Shown here: one piece after another, positions 8,500-16,894 of the stretch
Position numbering within the stretch: the stretch's first letter is position 1
How the letters are laid out: each line of letters begins with the position of its first letter
Source: Ralstonia sp. ASV6
GTDB lineage: Bacteria > Pseudomonadota > Gammaproteobacteria > Burkholderiales > Burkholderiaceae
NCBI RefSeq assembly: GCF_016429285.1
Contig: NZ_JAELUI010000013.1
Span: 1 to 56,149 of the forward strand
DNA length: 56,149 bases
Direction of reading: 5' to 3'
Program-made: the position numbers and the translations under genes
Notes under the pieces: generated by a model
Told to the model about the DNA's origin: nothing
Seen by the model: the letters and a program-made list of their open reading frames with translations, nothing else
Database searches by the model: none

Positions 8500-9015
8500 A
8501 TGCCTCCCCTGACTGCCACCCTGCGAGCCCTGCACGGCGACATCACGACGCTCGACTGCGATGCCATTGTCAACGCCGCCAACAGCTCGCTGCTGGGCGG
8601 CGGCGGTGTGGACGGCGCCATCCATCGCGCCGCCGGGCCGGAATTGCTGGAGGCGTGTCGCGCACTCCATGGCTGCCGCACCGGTGACGCCAAACTCACG
8701 CCGGGCTTCGGCCTGATCGCGCGTTACGTCATCCACACCGTCGGCCCGATCTGGCGCGGCGGGCGCCAGGACGAGGCGACGCTGCTGGCCGCCTGCTACC
8801 GCAGCAGCCTAGTGCTCGCCCGGCAGCATGGCGTACACACGATTGCGTTTCCGTGCATCAGCACGGGCGTATATGGCTTCCCGCCGCACCTGGCCGCGCC
8901 GATTGCCGTGCGCATGGCACGCGAGCACGGCATGGGCCTCGACGAAATCACCTTCTGCTGCTTCTCCGCGGCGGATCTGGTGCTTTACGAAACAGCGCTC
9001 GCCAGCGGAAAGTGA
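8500..9015 (+). CDS. Macrodomain protein, O-acetyl-ADP-ribose deacetylase (YmdB-like)
   Basis: A 171-residue single macrodomain. The ADP-ribose pocket motifs are [22 protein letters not shown] (about residues 21-42) and the loop [10 protein letters not shown] (about 119-128). The family hydrolyses O-acetyl-ADP-ribose or mono-ADP-ribosyl groups. The ATG at 8500 has AAGGA upstream. It is divergent from the lipoprotein gene; a possible -10 TATTAT sits at 8456-8461. Sized like E. coli YmdB and probably monofunctional. Confidence 0.93.
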   Translation: MPPLTATLRALHGDITTLDCDAIVNAANSSLLGGGGVDGAIHRAAGPELLEACRALHGCRTGDAKLTPGFGLIARYVIHTVGPIWRGGRQDEATLLAACYRSSLVLARQHGVHTIAFPCISTGVYGFPPHLAAPIAVRMAREHGMGLDEITFCCFSAADLVLYETALASGK

Positions 9016-9116
9016 CGCTGAAATCGCAATAGACAGAATGTCGCAGCCAGCCAGCGGGCCCGGCACGACGCGCCTACAATAGATGTTTATTCCCCATTTC
9101 CGGAGCCGTTGCCGAT

Positions 9117-9668
9117 ATGGCCTCGACCCTGACCTCCTCTGCCGCCGCACCCGCTGCCGCTTCCGGCCGCCGCTGGCTGCTGCCTGTCATCGTGCTGGTG
9201 CTGGCCGTTGCCGGTTGGTTCGGCTGGCGCGCGTTCTCGCCGTCGCAACACGTGCCGGCAGCCACCTTCACGCTGCTCGATGGACAGAAACTGTCCACGC
9301 AAGACTTGAAGGGCAAGGTCTACCTCGTCAACTTCTGGGCGACGAGCTGCACCACGTGCGTCAAGGAAATGCCCAACATGATCCAGACATACAACAAGTA
9401 CAAGGGCCAAGGCCTAGAGTACGTGGCCGTGGCGATGAGCTATGACGCGCCGATGTACGTGATGAACTTCAGCCAGACGCGCCAGTTGCCCTTCAAGGTG
9501 GCGATGGATGCCGATGGCTCCGCCGCCAAGGCTTTCGGCGACGTGCAGCTCACCCCCACCACCTTCCTGGTCGACCGTGACGGCCGCATCCTCAAACGCT
9601 ACGTTGGCGAGCCGGAGTGGAGTTCGTTCGATACGCTCCTGAAAGACACACTGGGCAAGCAGGCCTGA
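9117..9668 (+). CDS. TlpA-like membrane-anchored thioredoxin
   Basis: 183 residues: an uncleaved N-terminal membrane anchor (about 20-40), then a periplasmic thioredoxin fold with CTTC at about residues 78-81 (context FWATSCTTCVKEMP) and the cis-Pro region TPTTFLVDRDG. TlpA/ResA-type proteins reduce periplasmic disulfides, often for cytochrome c maturation. The usual Trp before the first Cys is Ser here. A -10-like TACAAT lies at 9075-9080. A strong terminator follows the stop. Confidence 0.9.
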   Translation: MASTLTSSAAAPAAASGRRWLLPVIVLVLAVAGWFGWRAFSPSQHVPAATFTLLDGQKLSTQDLKGKVYLVNFWATSCTTCVKEMPNMIQTYNKYKGQGLEYVAVAMSYDAPMYVMNFSQTRQLPFKVAMDADGSAAKAFGDVQLTPTTFLVDRDGRILKRYVGEPEWSSFDTLLKDTLGKQA

Positions 9669-9686
9669 GCGCTTTCCCCTGCCATC

Positions 9687-9716
9687 AAAACGCCCGGTCG
9701 ATGCCGGGCGTTTTTA
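9687..9716 (+). terminator. Rho-independent terminator after tlpA-like gene
   Basis: A CGCCCGG...CCGGGCG stem with a 6-nt loop, preceded by AAAA and followed by TTTTT, 19 nt after the tlpA-like stop. Confidence 0.9.
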
Positions 9717-9801
9717 TTTGCGGCGCAGCGGGTTCCACACAAGGTTCACGCGGGCCTGCTGCAATGGCAGCCCAGAACGAACACCAAGAGGGCACAATCG
9801 C

Positions 9802-10539
9802 ATGGCCAATCACTACTGCATGTTCAAGGGCAAGCTGAAATTTGGCGTGCCCTACCTCGATGGCTACAACGGCAATCCGCACTATGCGATCGTGGTGCAG
9901 GCGCCGGACGGCTCGGAGTTTGTCGTGCTCGCCAACGTGAAATCCGATTCGACCATGCCCGGTGCCGGTGAAGCCGGCTACCACGTGCTCTATCAGTGGA
10001 CGCAGGACTTCAAGCTGCCGATGACAGCCGATCTGGCTGCGTTAGAACCGGGCCTGCATCAAGACGGCTTCCCGCGCATTGATTACGTGCGCGACACGGG
10101 CATGGTCGACTTCCCAAACATGCAGCCGATTGCGCTCGATACCGCGACCGAGCACAACGACATCAACGCGCTGGTCGACGGCACGCTCACGCTCGACCGC
10201 ACCGCCACGCCAATCGACTACGTCTACCACGGCAGCTCCGGCGACGACGACCGCAAAGGCTGGCCGCCGCGCGCTGACGTGACCGTCTACGGCTTCGGCT
10301 ACCTGTTCGAGCCGCAGCACAACGGTCTGCACGAAACGCACATGAACCAGGGCAACCCGGTCGTGCATCAGCCCGGCGTGAAAGACCATTCGCGCGAGAA
10401 CGGCACGCAGCAGGACGGCGCCGTCATCGTGGAGATCGACGGTCAGTTCCAGGCGCTGTTCATTGCGTTCCAGACGCAGCGGGTTCCGACGGATGCGCGC
10501 GGGTATCCAGTGCCGGGGGCCAAGCCGATTCTTGGCTGA
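9802..10539 (+). CDS. YukJ-family protein (DUF2278)
   Basis: A 245-residue soluble protein matching the YukJ/DUF2278 family (N-terminal YCMFKGKLKFG then PHYAIVVQAPDG; later HETHMNQGNP and DGAVIVEIDGQFQALFIAFQTQ). The family is found in many bacteria and has no established function. No signal peptide is seen. The ATG at 9802 is preceded by GAGGG. The gene stands alone between two nearly identical terminators. Confidence 0.85.
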   Translation: MANHYCMFKGKLKFGVPYLDGYNGNPHYAIVVQAPDGSEFVVLANVKSDSTMPGAGEAGYHVLYQWTQDFKLPMTADLAALEPGLHQDGFPRIDYVRDTGMVDFPNMQPIALDTATEHNDINALVDGTLTLDRTATPIDYVYHGSSGDDDRKGWPPRADVTVYGFGYLFEPQHNGLHETHMNQGNPVVHQPGVKDHSRENGTQQDGAVIVEIDGQFQALFIAFQTQRVPTDARGYPVPGAKPILG

Positions 10540-10548
10540 GCGCCCATG

Positions 10549-10576
10549 CAAAACGCCCGGTTGATGCCGGGCGTTC
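10549..10576. terminator. Bidirectional terminator between DUF2278 and dctD
   Basis: AAACGCCCGG, a short loop and CCGGGCGTT form a stem between convergent genes. A-rich and T-containing flanks suit both directions. It is almost the same sequence as the 9687 terminator. Confidence 0.8.
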
Positions 10577-10596
10577 TGTTGAGCAGGCGTGGCGCG

Positions 10597-11913
10597 TCAG
10601 AGGCCGTAGCGCTTGATCTTGTCGTACAGCGTGGCGCGGCCTACCTGCAGGATGTCCGCCGCCTGGTGCACCGACCCGCCCGTGCGCGCCAGCGTCTCGG
10701 CAATCACCGTGCGCTCGTAGCGCTCGACACGCTCCTTGAGCGGCATGCCGTCTTCCGAAGCATCCGTCACCACCGGCGTGCGGCCAACGCCGAGCACGAG
10801 GCGGTCCGCCGCGTTGCGCAGCTCACGCACGTTGCCGGGCCAGCTCGACTGCATCAGTTCGTGGCGCTGGCGCTCGGCCAGCATCGGCAAGGGGCGCTGG
10901 TAGCGCACGGCAGCTTCGAGCAGGAAATGCTCGAACAGCGGAATGATGTCTTCGCGTCGTTCGCGCAGCGGGGGCAGGTCGATAGCGACCACATTGAGGC
11001 GGTAGTACAGGTCACGCCGGAAACCGCCCGCGTCGATCAGCGCTTCCATGTCGCCCTTCGCGGCCGCCACGATGCGCACGTCGATGCGTACCGATGCGTT
11101 CGAGCCCAGCCGCTCCAGCGCGCCCTCCTGCAGCACGCGCAGCAGCTTCACCTGCAGCGCGATCGGCATGCTCTCGATCTCGTCGAGGAACAGCGTGCCG
11201 CCCGAAGCGTGCTCCAGCTTGCCGATGCGCCGCTTGCCCGCGCCGGTGAAGGCGCCGGCTTCGTGGCCGAACATCTCGCTCTCGAAAATCTGCTCGGGCA
11301 CCGCACCGCAGTTGAGCGCAATGAACGGCTTGTCATGGCGCGGCGACAGCATGTGCAAGCTGCGCGCGACCAACTCCTTGCCGGTGCCGGTCTCGCCGTT
11401 GATGAGCACGGGCGCATCGGTGGTCGCCACGTTTTCGATCAACGCACGCACCGCGCCCATCGCAGGCGAGCGCCCGATGATGCGCGTACCCGCCGCCGGC
11501 CCGGCCAGTTCGCGGCGCAGTGCTCGGTTTTCCAGCTCCAGCGCGCGGCGCTCGACGGCGCGGCGTACGGTCTCGGTCAGGCGCTCAGCAGGGAACGGCT
11601 TCTCGATGAAGTCGAACGCGCCATCGCGCATCGCCTGTACAGCCATGGTGATGTCGCCGTGGCCGGTCACGAGCACCACGGGAATCCCCGTGCCGAACGA
11701 CTGGCAATGCGCGAGCACATCCAGGCCGCTGGCACCTGGCAGGCGCAGATCGCTCACCACCACGCCGGGGAAGTTGGCGTCGATCTTGCCAACGGCGTCT
11801 TCGGCGCTGCCGAACGCCTGCACGTTGAAGCCGGCCAGCTCCAGGCTCTGCGCGGTGGCCTGGCGCACAGGCGGGTCGTCTTCGATGAAGAGAACGTTCA
11901 AGCCTTCGGACAT
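10597..11913 (-). CDS. dctD: DctD, sigma-54 response regulator for C4-dicarboxylate transport
   Basis: 438 residues in three parts. The receiver domain has phospho-acceptor Asp55 (VVSDLRLPG). The AAA+ sigma-54 interaction domain has Walker A GETGTGKE, the sigma-54 contact loop GAFTGA and GTLFLDEIE. The C-terminal Fis-type helix-turn-helix ends in ILQVGRATLYDKIKRYGL. Phosphorylated DctD activates sigma-54 RNA polymerase. The gene starts 38 nt after dctB and almost certainly pairs with it. The predicted target is the sigma-54 promoter of dctA at 15481-15498. Confidence 0.95.
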   Translation of the reverse strand: MSEGLNVLFIEDDPPVRQATAQSLELAGFNVQAFGSAEDAVGKIDANFPGVVVSDLRLPGASGLDVLAHCQSFGTGIPVVLVTGHGDITMAVQAMRDGAFDFIEKPFPAERLTETVRRAVERRALELENRALRRELAGPAAGTRIIGRSPAMGAVRALIENVATTDAPVLINGETGTGKELVARSLHMLSPRHDKPFIALNCGAVPEQIFESEMFGHEAGAFTGAGKRRIGKLEHASGGTLFLDEIESMPIALQVKLLRVLQEGALERLGSNASVRIDVRIVAAAKGDMEALIDAGGFRRDLYYRLNVVAIDLPPLRERREDIIPLFEHFLLEAAVRYQRPLPMLAERQRHELMQSSWPGNVRELRNAADRLVLGVGRTPVVTDASEDGMPLKERVERYERTVIAETLARTGGSVHQAADILQVGRATLYDKIKRYGL

Positions 11914-11951
11914 GGGTCGTATGCGTATGAGAAAGGGATCAAAGCGACAGG

Positions 11952-13964
11952 TCAGGAAGGAGTGGCCGAGGTCACCTCGGCGCGTACCAGTGTCAGCGTA
12001 AATTGCGCGCCGCCACCCGGTACATTGGCTGCCGAGAGCGAACCGCCGAAGTCGCGCGCGATGCTGGTGGAAATCGCCAGCCCCAGGCCCAGGCCCTGGC
12101 CGATCTCCTTGGTGGTGAAAAACGGCTCGAACAGGTGTGGCATGGCATCGGGCGGGATGCCGGCGCCATTGTCGCGCACCGCAATACTCAACTGGTTAGG
12201 TTGCGACGGTGCGCCTTCCGCGGGGCCGATGTCGATGTCGATGCGGCCTGGGTGCCCGGCTTCGCTGGTGCCGATGGCATCCAGCGCATTGCCGATCAGG
12301 TTGATGAGGACCTGCTCTAGCTTAAGCTCATCGGCACGGACGATGGCTTCGACTTCGGGGATACGCCAATGCAGTTCCAACCGCACGTTGCCCAGGCGCG
12401 GACGCAGCAGTGCCAGCGAGTGATCAAGGGCTACGCGCACCTGCACATCGCTGTGCTTGCGGCGCGAACGCCCCGCAAAGAGCTTGAGCTGCGCAGTGAT
12501 CTTGCCCATGCGCTCGGTCAGGTCGGCAATCGCCCGCAGGTTATCCGTGGCCGCACCGTGCTGACCGCGTTCCAGCAGGATGCGCGTGTTGTCGGAGAAG
12601 GTGCGCAGTGCGGCCAGCGGCTGGTTGAGTTCGTGCGTGATGCCGGCCGCCATCTGGCCCAGCGCGGCGAGCTTGCTGGCCTGTACGAGTTCGTCCTGCG
12701 TGGCGCGTAGCTCGGCCTCGGCGCGCGTGCGGTCGACGATCTCGTGCTGAAGCTGCTCGTTGGTGGCCATCAGGTCTGCCGTGCGGTCTTCGACGCGGCG
12801 TTCGAGTTGGTCATACGCGGTCTCAAGCATCCTGCGGCTGCGCAGCATTTCCATCATGCGCAGACGACGCTGGCGCCAATAGAACAGCAGCAGGCACGCA
12901 AACGCAAAAGCAAACGCGGCGGCCACCGTGGCGCTGCGCGCGGCACTCATCACCGGATCGACGGGGGTGAGGTACATCAGCGTCCAGTCGGGCTCGACCA
13001 GATCGCGCGAAACCTGCAGGTAGCGTGTGGCATTGACCCGCTCGCCAATGCGCACCAGCTCGGCGCCCTCGGGCAAGCGCCCGGTCAAGCGCAGGAACGC
13101 GGGCGCCTCAGGCTGCAGCGGCAGCGGCGTGATCTGCTTGCGGTAATACTGGCGGGTGGATTCCAACTGCGCCTGCAGATGCGGCGTCAGGGGCTCGACC
13201 GTGCGGTACTGCCACGCCGGTACGGAGGACAGGAAGATCACGCCGTTTTCGTCGGCCACCATCACCGGCTCCGACGCGTCATGACTCGCGCGACCAAACC
13301 ATTCGAGGTTGAGCTTAACCACCGTCACGCCAATCACGCGGCCGTCTTGCATGACGGGTTGCGAGATGTAGTAGCCCGGCTCTTCACGCGTGATGCCGAT
13401 ACCGTAGAAACGCCCGACGTGGCCCGCCGCTGCCTGCTGGAAGTACGGCCGGAATCGATATTCCGCGCCGACAAAGCTGTCAGGCTGGTTGTAGTTGGAT
13501 GCCGCCATCGCCCGACCGCTGGGGGCAATCACGTACGTGGCGGTGGCATGCGCACGGTCATTGACCTCGCGCAGATAGCGATTGGCGCGATCGACATTGG
13601 CCAGCGTCGGGTTGGCCAGCAGATCGTGGATGAACGGATGCAGCGCCACCAGCGCAGGCAGGTATTCGTAGCGGTCGAGCGTGCTCTTGAGGTTGGCGGC
13701 GTAGCGGTCGACGCGCCCACCTGCCGCCTGTTGTGCCTGCGCGAGACCGCGGTTCCACGTCACCACAAAGGTGGTCGCGCACACCACGGTCATCAGCGCC
13801 ACGAGCCCGACCGCCACCAGCCACCAGAACCCGCGTCGCGAGCCGGAGGCGCTGGTGAACGAGAAATCGGGATCGGACATCGGTTGGAGGTGGGCGGCGG
13901 GGGCAGACGGTGTTGCCGTGCCCTCCAAAGCCACACCATCCATTCGGGCCGTCGTGCGTGTCAC
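11952..13964 (-). CDS. dctB: DctB, C4-dicarboxylate sensor histidine kinase
   Basis: About 670 residues: a membrane segment, a long periplasmic double-Cache sensor region, a second membrane segment, a coiled coil, then the kinase core. The H-box is GITHELNQPLAALR, the N-box is LINLIGNALDAIG, and the G-boxes include DNGAGIPPDAM and GQGLGLGLAIS. The sensor binds succinate, malate or fumarate and phosphorylates DctD. I chose the GTG at 13964 because GGAG lies 6 nt upstream; a longer frame would run back through the dctA terminator. ATG 13943 and ATG 13880 are alternatives without good ribosome sites. Confidence 0.92.
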   Translation of the reverse strand: MTRTTARMDGVALEGTATPSAPAAHLQPMSDPDFSFTSASGSRRGFWWLVAVGLVALMTVVCATTFVVTWNRGLAQAQQAAGGRVDRYAANLKSTLDRYEYLPALVALHPFIHDLLANPTLANVDRANRYLREVNDRAHATATYVIAPSGRAMAASNYNQPDSFVGAEYRFRPYFQQAAAGHVGRFYGIGITREEPGYYISQPVMQDGRVIGVTVVKLNLEWFGRASHDASEPVMVADENGVIFLSSVPAWQYRTVEPLTPHLQAQLESTRQYYRKQITPLPLQPEAPAFLRLTGRLPEGAELVRIGERVNATRYLQVSRDLVEPDWTLMYLTPVDPVMSAARSATVAAAFAFAFACLLLFYWRQRRLRMMEMLRSRRMLETAYDQLERRVEDRTADLMATNEQLQHEIVDRTRAEAELRATQDELVQASKLAALGQMAAGITHELNQPLAALRTFSDNTRILLERGQHGAATDNLRAIADLTERMGKITAQLKLFAGRSRRKHSDVQVRVALDHSLALLRPRLGNVRLELHWRIPEVEAIVRADELKLEQVLINLIGNALDAIGTSEAGHPGRIDIDIGPAEGAPSQPNQLSIAVRDNGAGIPPDAMPHLFEPFFTTKEIGQGLGLGLAISTSIARDFGGSLSAANVPGGGAQFTLTLVRAEVTSATPS

Positions 13965-13973
13965 GAGGCGCTC

Positions 13974-14011
13974 CAAATAAGAAGCGGGGCCGTCTGGAAG
14001 ACAGGCCCCGC
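13974..14011 (-). terminator. Terminator between dctA and dctB
   Basis: On the minus strand a GCGGGGCC/GGCCCCGC stem with a 12-nt loop is followed by TTCTTATTT. It separates the strongly regulated dctA from dctBD. Confidence 0.85.
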
Positions 14012-14064
14012 AATCATACGCTTTCAAGCGGCGGCGCCCGCAGGCGCCTGCCAGTGTTGCCCGA

Positions 14065-15351
14065 TCAGGCTGCCGGGGCGGCCGGCACGCTTGCACCGCG
14101 CTTGCCCGACATCACCTGGGCCAGCTTGCTGCGATCCAGCTCGCGTTCCCATGCCGAGATCACCACGCAGGCCACACCGTTGCCGGTGATGTTGGTCAGC
14201 GCACGGCATTCGCTCATGAAGCGATCGATCCCCAGGATCAGCACCATGCCTGCCACCGGAATGTCGGGCACCACGGCCAGCGTTGCCGCCAGCGTGATGA
14301 AGCCCGCACCGGTGATGCCCGAAGCGCCCTTCGACGTCAGCATGGCAACGGCCAGGATGGTCAGCTGCTGCGTCCAGGTCAGCTCGATGTTCAGCGCCTG
14401 CGAGATGAAGATCACCGCCATCGTCATGTAGATGTTGGTGCCGTCCAGGTTGAACGAGTAACCCGTCGGAACCACCAAGCCCACCACCGACTTCGAGCAG
14501 CCCAGCTTCTCCATCTTCTCCATCAGGTGCGGCAGCGCCGATTCCGACGAGCTCGTGCCCAGCACGATCAGCAGCTCTTCCTTGATGTACGCGACAAAGC
14601 GGAAGATGTTGAAGCCAACCAGCCGCGCGATGATGCCCAGCACCACCACCACAAAGATGATGGCCGTCAGGTAGAACGTGCCGACCAGCTTGAGCAACGG
14701 CACCAGCGAGATCACGCCGTATTTGCCGATGGTGAAGGCCATGGCGCCGAACGCACCGATCGGGGCCACGCGCGTGATGACGTGCACGATGCGGAAGAAC
14801 ACGTGCGAGATCTGGTCGATGAAATCCGTGACCATCTGCGCGCGGTCACCCATGGCGGACAGCGCACCACCAAACAGCAGCGCGATCAGCAGGATCTGCA
14901 GGATGTCGCCCTTGGCGAAGGCATCCACCACCGTGCTCGGGATGATGTTCAGCAGGAAGTCGACCGTGCTGGCCGAGTGCGCCTTGGCGGCGTACTGCGC
15001 CACCGCCTTGGCGTCGATGGTGTTCACATCGACGTTGAAGCCCGCGCCCGGGTTGAAGATGTGGCCCGCAGCCAGACCGATGATCAGCGCGAAGGTGGAA
15101 ACGACCTCGAAGTAGAGCAGCGCCTTGCCACCCACGCGGCCCACCTTCTTCATGTCGCGCATGCCGGCAATGCCGGAGACGACCGTGCAGAAGATGATCG
15201 GCCCGATCACCATCTTGATCAGTTGGATGAAGCCATCGCCCAGCGGCTTCATCTTCACGGCCAGCTCGGGCGAGTAATGGCCCAGCAGAACGCCGATGAC
15301 GATGGCCGTCAGCACCTGTACGTACAGGATTTTGTAGAACGGTTTTTTCAT
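14065..15351 (-). CDS. dctA: DctA, C4-dicarboxylate:H+ symporter
   Basis: A 428-residue inner-membrane carrier of the DAACS family. Signatures: [12 protein letters not shown] in the first re-entrant loop, [18 protein letters not shown] in TM7, the second loop [14 protein letters not shown], and [17 protein letters not shown] in TM8. It takes up succinate, fumarate, malate and possibly aspartate. The ATG at 15351 is chosen over 15369 because AGGAAGAC lies just upstream. A sigma-54 promoter lies about 130 nt before the start, so expression should depend on DctB/DctD. Confidence 0.95.
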   Translation of the reverse strand: MKKPFYKILYVQVLTAIVIGVLLGHYSPELAVKMKPLGDGFIQLIKMVIGPIIFCTVVSGIAGMRDMKKVGRVGGKALLYFEVVSTFALIIGLAAGHIFNPGAGFNVDVNTIDAKAVAQYAAKAHSASTVDFLLNIIPSTVVDAFAKGDILQILLIALLFGGALSAMGDRAQMVTDFIDQISHVFFRIVHVITRVAPIGAFGAMAFTIGKYGVISLVPLLKLVGTFYLTAIIFVVVVLGIIARLVGFNIFRFVAYIKEELLIVLGTSSSESALPHLMEKMEKLGCSKSVVGLVVPTGYSFNLDGTNIYMTMAVIFISQALNIELTWTQQLTILAVAMLTSKGASGITGAGFITLAATLAVVPDIPVAGMVLILGIDRFMSECRALTNITGNGVACVVISAWERELDRSKLAQVMSGKRGASVPAAPAA

Positions 15352-15480
15352 GTCTTCCTCGAGTGTCACAGACCGGCCGTGCGCTCAACTGCTCGCCCGG
15401 TCCGACCCGCCCTGGTGTGGTCTCTCTCCTGCCTCGCACCGCCGACGCATCCGGCGTTTCCTGCGGCAGGGCGTTCTTTA

Positions 15481-15498
15481 TTGCAAGGGCTATGCCAG
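15481..15498 (-). promoter_or_regulatory. Sigma-54 promoter of dctA
   Basis: The minus strand reads CTGGCATAGCCCTTGCAA: the -24 element TGGCAT, five bases, then the -12 element TTGCA, close to the sigma-54 consensus TGGCAC-N5-TTGCW. This fits the sigma-54 activator DctD encoded downstream. Confidence 0.88.
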
Positions 15499-15556
15499 TG
15501 TTGATTTTGTTGACCGACAACCCGCCAGCCCTTGTGCCACCTAGTATCAGCTTGGT

Positions 15557-15572
15557 GTGCCTACGATGGCAC
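15557..15572. promoter_or_regulatory. Candidate DctD enhancer site
   Basis: The inverted repeat GTGCC-N6-GGCAC lies about 70 bp upstream of the sigma-54 promoter, where an activator-binding site is expected. Assignment to DctD is inference from position only. Confidence 0.4.
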
Positions 15573-15690
15573 CCGCCCCACCCGTCGTCAATCCCGGAAT
15601 CCGCGCACACGGGCGTCCAGACATCCGGAAAACGTGTTGCGACGCAGCATCGCGCAGCGACATCACGGGGAATGCCCGCCTTGGCGGCCG

Positions 15691-15696
15691 TATAAT
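15691..15696 (+). promoter_or_regulatory. Candidate -10 box for the ferredoxin gene
   Basis: A perfect TATAAT lies about 105 nt before the ferredoxin start. No convincing -35 hexamer is present at the usual spacing. The rest of 15352-15800 holds the dctA regulatory region and no gene. Confidence 0.45.
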
Positions 15697-15800
15697 GCCG
15701 GGTCGTTACGCAAATCCACACTGTGTGCGCGGCGCGTGGAAACCCTCCACACCGGCTCCGCGCACTGTCACCCAGCCCGCCGAGCCCGACCTGTCCGCCC

Positions 15801-16130
15801 ATGAGCAGCCACTACCAGCACCACGTTTTCTTCTGCCTGAATGAACGCGAGGACGGCTCGCGCTGCTGCGCCGACTTTGGCGCCAAGACCATGCAGGAAT
15901 ACGCCAAGAAGCGCTGCAAGGAGCTCGGCATCAACGGCGAAGGCCGTGTGCGCATCAACAAGGCCGGCTGCCTCGACCGCTGCGAACTCGGCCCGGTGAT
16001 GGTGGTCTACCCCGAGGCCGTCTGGTACACCTTCGTTGACAAAGAGGACATCGACGAGATCATCCAGAGCCACCTGATTGAAGGCAAACCGGTCGAACGC
16101 CTGATGGTCGACCGGCCAGCCACCGCCTGA
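15801..16130 (+). CDS. Thioredoxin-like [2Fe-2S] ferredoxin
   Basis: 109 residues with the cysteine pattern of Shethna-type/thioredoxin-fold ferredoxins: Cys12 (VFFCLNE), Cys22/23, then CLDRC near residues 57-61, followed by GPVMVVYPEAVWYTFV. It should carry one [2Fe-2S] cluster in the cytoplasm; the electron partner is not evident. A hydrolase gene follows 31 nt downstream and may be co-transcribed. Confidence 0.9.
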   Translation: MSSHYQHHVFFCLNEREDGSRCCADFGAKTMQEYAKKRCKELGINGEGRVRINKAGCLDRCELGPVMVVYPEAVWYTFVDKEDIDEIIQSHLIEGKPVERLMVDRPATA

Positions 16131-16161
16131 GCCGCTTGAGCCTTACCGCATCCGCATTTCC

Positions 16162-16818
16162 ATGAACGTGCATACCGAAGAACGCCTGATCGCCGGCCCT
16201 GTTGGGCAGATCGACCTGTCGATCGACCTGCCCGATGCGACCACGGGCGCACCCCGTGGCCTGGCGCTGGTTGGCCATCCGCACCCGCTGTTTGGCGGCA
16301 CCAAGGACAACAAGGTCGCGCAGACATTGGCACGCACCTTCGTCGGCTTGGGCTATGCGACGGTGCGCCTGAACTTTCGCGGTGTGGGCAAGACCGAAGG
16401 CACGCACGACAACGGCATCGGCGAGCAGGACGACGTGCTGGCCGTGCTCGACTGGATGCGTACGCAAACCGGATGGTCGGCCGATGTGCCCACGCTGCCG
16501 CTGGCACTCGGCGGCTTTTCGTTCGGCAGCTTCGTGATCTCGCAGGTGGCACGTCGCCTAGCCGAGGCCGGCACGCCTGCCGAGCGCCTGGCGCTGGTCG
16601 GCACCGCCACCTCGCGCTGGGACGTGGCACCCGTGCCCGCCGACACCATCGTCATCCACGGCGAGCAGGACGACACCGTGCCCCTTGTCGACGTACTCAA
16701 CTGGGCGCGCCCGCAGGAATTGCCAGTCATCGTCATCCCGGGCGCGGACCATTTCTTCCACCGCAAGCTGCACCTGATCAAGCAGCTCATTACCGGCGCC
16801 TGGGCGCCACGGCCCTAA
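16162..16818 (+). CDS. Alpha/beta hydrolase (YcjY/CC-type)
   Basis: 218 residues with an intact alpha/beta-hydrolase triad: nucleophile Ser in GGFSFGSF (about residue 118), an acidic residue in GEQDDTVP and His in GADHFFHRKL. The N-terminal GHPHPLFGGTKDNKV forms the oxyanion strand typical of the family of small serine hydrolases found across proteobacteria. Substrate unknown. It follows the ferredoxin gene closely. Confidence 0.85.
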   Translation: MNVHTEERLIAGPVGQIDLSIDLPDATTGAPRGLALVGHPHPLFGGTKDNKVAQTLARTFVGLGYATVRLNFRGVGKTEGTHDNGIGEQDDVLAVLDWMRTQTGWSADVPTLPLALGGFSFGSFVISQVARRLAEAGTPAERLALVGTATSRWDVAPVPADTIVIHGEQDDTVPLVDVLNWARPQELPVIVIPGADHFFHRKLHLIKQLITGAWAPRP

Positions 16819-16834
16819 CCCCTTTGTTTTTCCG

Positions 16835-16863
16835 GATGCCGCGCCTCCCCCCTGCGCGGCATC
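16835..16863. terminator. Hairpin between hydrolase and dacC
   Basis: A perfect 10-bp stem GATGCCGCGC/GCGCGGCATC with a 9-nt loop. There is no downstream T-run on either strand, so it may be a weak terminator or an mRNA-stabilising hairpin. Confidence 0.5.
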
Positions 16864-16894
16864 GTTGAACTTCAAGCAGACCGCAGGACCCGCC

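Noticed and set aside
9687-10576. Two nearly identical CGCCCGG hairpins as REP elements
   Set aside because: Both sit right after stop codons and the first has a T-run, so they are ordinary terminators; similar stems occur after ybeD.
10546-12423. Long open frame of about 625 codons opposite dctD/dctB
   Set aside because: It lies entirely antisense to two well-supported genes, is rich in Arg/His/Ala as GC-rich shadows are, and shows no family motif.
13965-14096. Upstream extension of dctB into dctA
   Set aside because: The extension would run through the dctA terminator; the GTG at 13964 with GGAG explains the start.
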